Assembly (NCBI RefSeq): GCF_001411475.1
Contig: NZ_LLWH01000187.1
Location: 1-64,000, forward strand
Direction of reading: 5' to 3'
Origin: Pseudomonas endophytica
GTDB lineage: Bacteria; Pseudomonadota; Gammaproteobacteria; Pseudomonadales; Pseudomonadaceae
Length of the DNA: 64,000 nt
Positions within the stretch are counted from its first letter, which is position 1. Every line of letters starts with the position of its first letter. The notes below the pieces were generated by a model. It made no database searches. It saw only the letters and a list, made by a program, of their open reading frames with translations, and had not been told where the DNA came from. This document shows positions 63,192-64,000 of the stretch, piece after piece. The translations under genes and the position numbers were made by a program.

Positions 63192-63210
63192 AATGAGAAC
63201 CAGTATCATT
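63192..63210 (-). promoter_or_regulatory. Fur-box-like palindrome upstream of the second FecI gene
   Basis: AATGAGAACCAGTATCATT, 19 bp with inverted AATGA/ATCATT arms, 53 bp before the sigma ATG. Same arm sequences, length and placement as the site at 54490-54508, suggesting parallel iron control of both systems. Confidence 0.65.
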
Positions 63211-63248
63211 TCCACAAAATTTTTTATCAGCGTTCGCCAGCCGACTGA

Positions 63249-63779
63249 TTAGCGTTGGCAGAATCGAATCCGATTACCAAAAGGGTCATAGACTTCCAGC
63301 ACTTGCCCCCAGTCTTGCTGCACGATTTGAGGTCGGCCGTAGCCATAGCGCTTGGCAGCTAACTCATCGTGAAACAACTGAATATTGTGCATCGGTACGA
63401 AGAGTGTCGAGCCGGGGCTGGCATCGCCGTGATGCTCTGACAGGTGTAGCTCCAGGCCGTTGCGGCTTATGGCCAGATACAGCGGCATACCGGGCTCGAA
63501 GCGATGCTCGAACTCCACGTTGAACCCAAGAAACTCAAGATAAAACTCGCGTGCCTTGGCCTCATCAAACATCCGCAAAATGGGGATGGGTTTGTCGAAT
63601 GTCACATCGGATGGGATGTTGGCTTGGGCAAGCAGGGCGGATGCGGTGTTCCAGTCTTTATAGCCCAGTTGCTGCGAGACAAGCTCAAGGGCTTGTGCAT
63701 GAGAGATGTCTTGATTGCGTGCGCTAAGAGAGGTGCGCAGTTGCTTGGCCATGAGTTTGGCCTGCTCGATTGAAACCAT
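63249..63779 (-). CDS. Glyoxalase-superfamily (bleomycin-resistance-like) protein
   Basis: 176 residues from ATG 63779, which has AGGAGG 5 nt upstream. Residues about 1-50 are a helical glyoxalase-related N-terminal domain (SIEQAKLMAKQLRTSLSARNQDISHAQALELVSQQLGYKDWNTA); residues about 60-175 are a VOC fold (PILRMFDEAKAREFYLEFLGF, LYLAISRNGLELHLSEHHGD, LEVYDPFGNRIRF). Such proteins bind metal or small toxic ligands; the enzyme activity is unknown. It is monocistronic and ends 39 bp from the Fur-box region of the second sigma gene. The last 220 bp of the window to the right contain no complete gene. Confidence 0.88.
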   Translation of the reverse strand: MVSIEQAKLMAKQLRTSLSARNQDISHAQALELVSQQLGYKDWNTASALLAQANIPSDVTFDKPIPILRMFDEAKAREFYLEFLGFNVEFEHRFEPGMPLYLAISRNGLELHLSEHHGDASPGSTLFVPMHNIQLFHDELAAKRYGYGRPQIVQQDWGQVLEVYDPFGNRIRFCQR

Positions 63780-64000
63780 AATGCCTCCTGCCATCGAGAT
63801 ATCTGGATGCTCGCATTACCAAGCCTCGAGGCTCAAGAGAGACAAAAGGGGTTTGCAACAACAGTCATGCTTTCACCAACCCTTAAGGGCGCGAGCGGCG
63901 GGCAGCATCAGCCAGGGGCTGAGCATACCTAAGCAGACGACAGCCGAAAAGAGGGCTTTGTAAAGTGGACGTTATTGAGCATTGTGTTCAGGCGGAAGTA

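Noticed and set aside
63876-63975. Short minus-strand frame at the right edge that translates to a hydrophobic, membrane-like tail
   Set aside because: Only about 30 codons are open after an in-frame stop, with no credible start; could be remains of a gene but not supportable.

Overview
The window looks like the chromosome of a fluorescent-lineage Pseudomonas. The supporting signs are protein sequences of Pseudomonas type throughout (UvrB, TyrB, DNA polymerase II, pyoverdine-receptor-like TonB proteins), the uvrB-tyrB-tRNA-Asn order, moderately high GC with AT-rich intergenic stretches, and many REP-like palindromes of the GTAGGAGCTGCC...GATCGCAGCC type between genes. I see no insertion sequence, integrase, prophage or CRISPR array. 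Most of the window is accessory metabolism, transport and regulation around a few housekeeping genes.

Layout. 1-2.2 kb: start of a urease operon (ureB cut by the window edge, ureA) and an FUSC membrane protein. 2.2-4.7 kb: duplicated REP units, an SDR protein lacking the YxxxK motif, a possible small RNA and a LysR regulator. 4.9-8.9 kb: a three-gene tripartite efflux operon. 9.2-11.7 kb: two MFS transporters. 11.8-15.4 kb: a three-subunit periplasmic FAD/cytochrome c dehydrogenase (gluconate 2-dehydrogenase type). 15.6-19.4 kb: uvrB, tyrB and tRNA-Asn. 19.4-22.4 kb: a BenE-family transporter divergent from a MocR regulator. 22.4-27.2 kb: an amino-acid locus made of an ornithine-cyclodeaminase-family enzyme, a complete polar amino-acid ABC importer and a DauR/YheO-like regulator. 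27.7-28.1 kb: an orphan cysteine-rich secreted protein. 28.4-33 kb: an MFS protein, a LysR regulator and a TonB receptor. 33-45.3 kb: amidase, two small genes, ketoglutarate-semialdehyde-type dehydrogenase, lipoprotein, polB, FAD/NAD(P) protein, ssuD and a putrescine-type binding protein. 45.5-50.3 kb: a mevalonate-utilisation locus with a MocR regulator, a catabolic class II HMG-CoA reductase very close to Pseudomonas mevalonii MvaA, and a two-gene TctA-like membrane transporter. 50.4-54.5 kb: a complete FecI-FecR-receptor cell-surface signalling system under a Fur box. 54.6-57.6 kb: a GlxA-type regulator, an outer-membrane beta-barrel protein and an exported Ntn-hydrolase. 57.7-63.1 kb: a second receptor/sigma/anti-sigma set, split by an ABC binding-protein gene. 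63.2-63.8 kb: a glyoxalase-superfamily protein.

How the parts work together. Several segments are self-contained substrate-use cassettes (regulator, transporter, enzyme). The mevalonate locus is the most distinctive: enzyme identity is very well supported, the regulator has a clear candidate operator, and the transporter pair is not of any standard mevalonate-linked type I know. The two iron-responsive signalling systems use paralogous pyoverdine-receptor-like transducers and each sigma gene is preceded by a 19-bp Fur-box-like palindrome.
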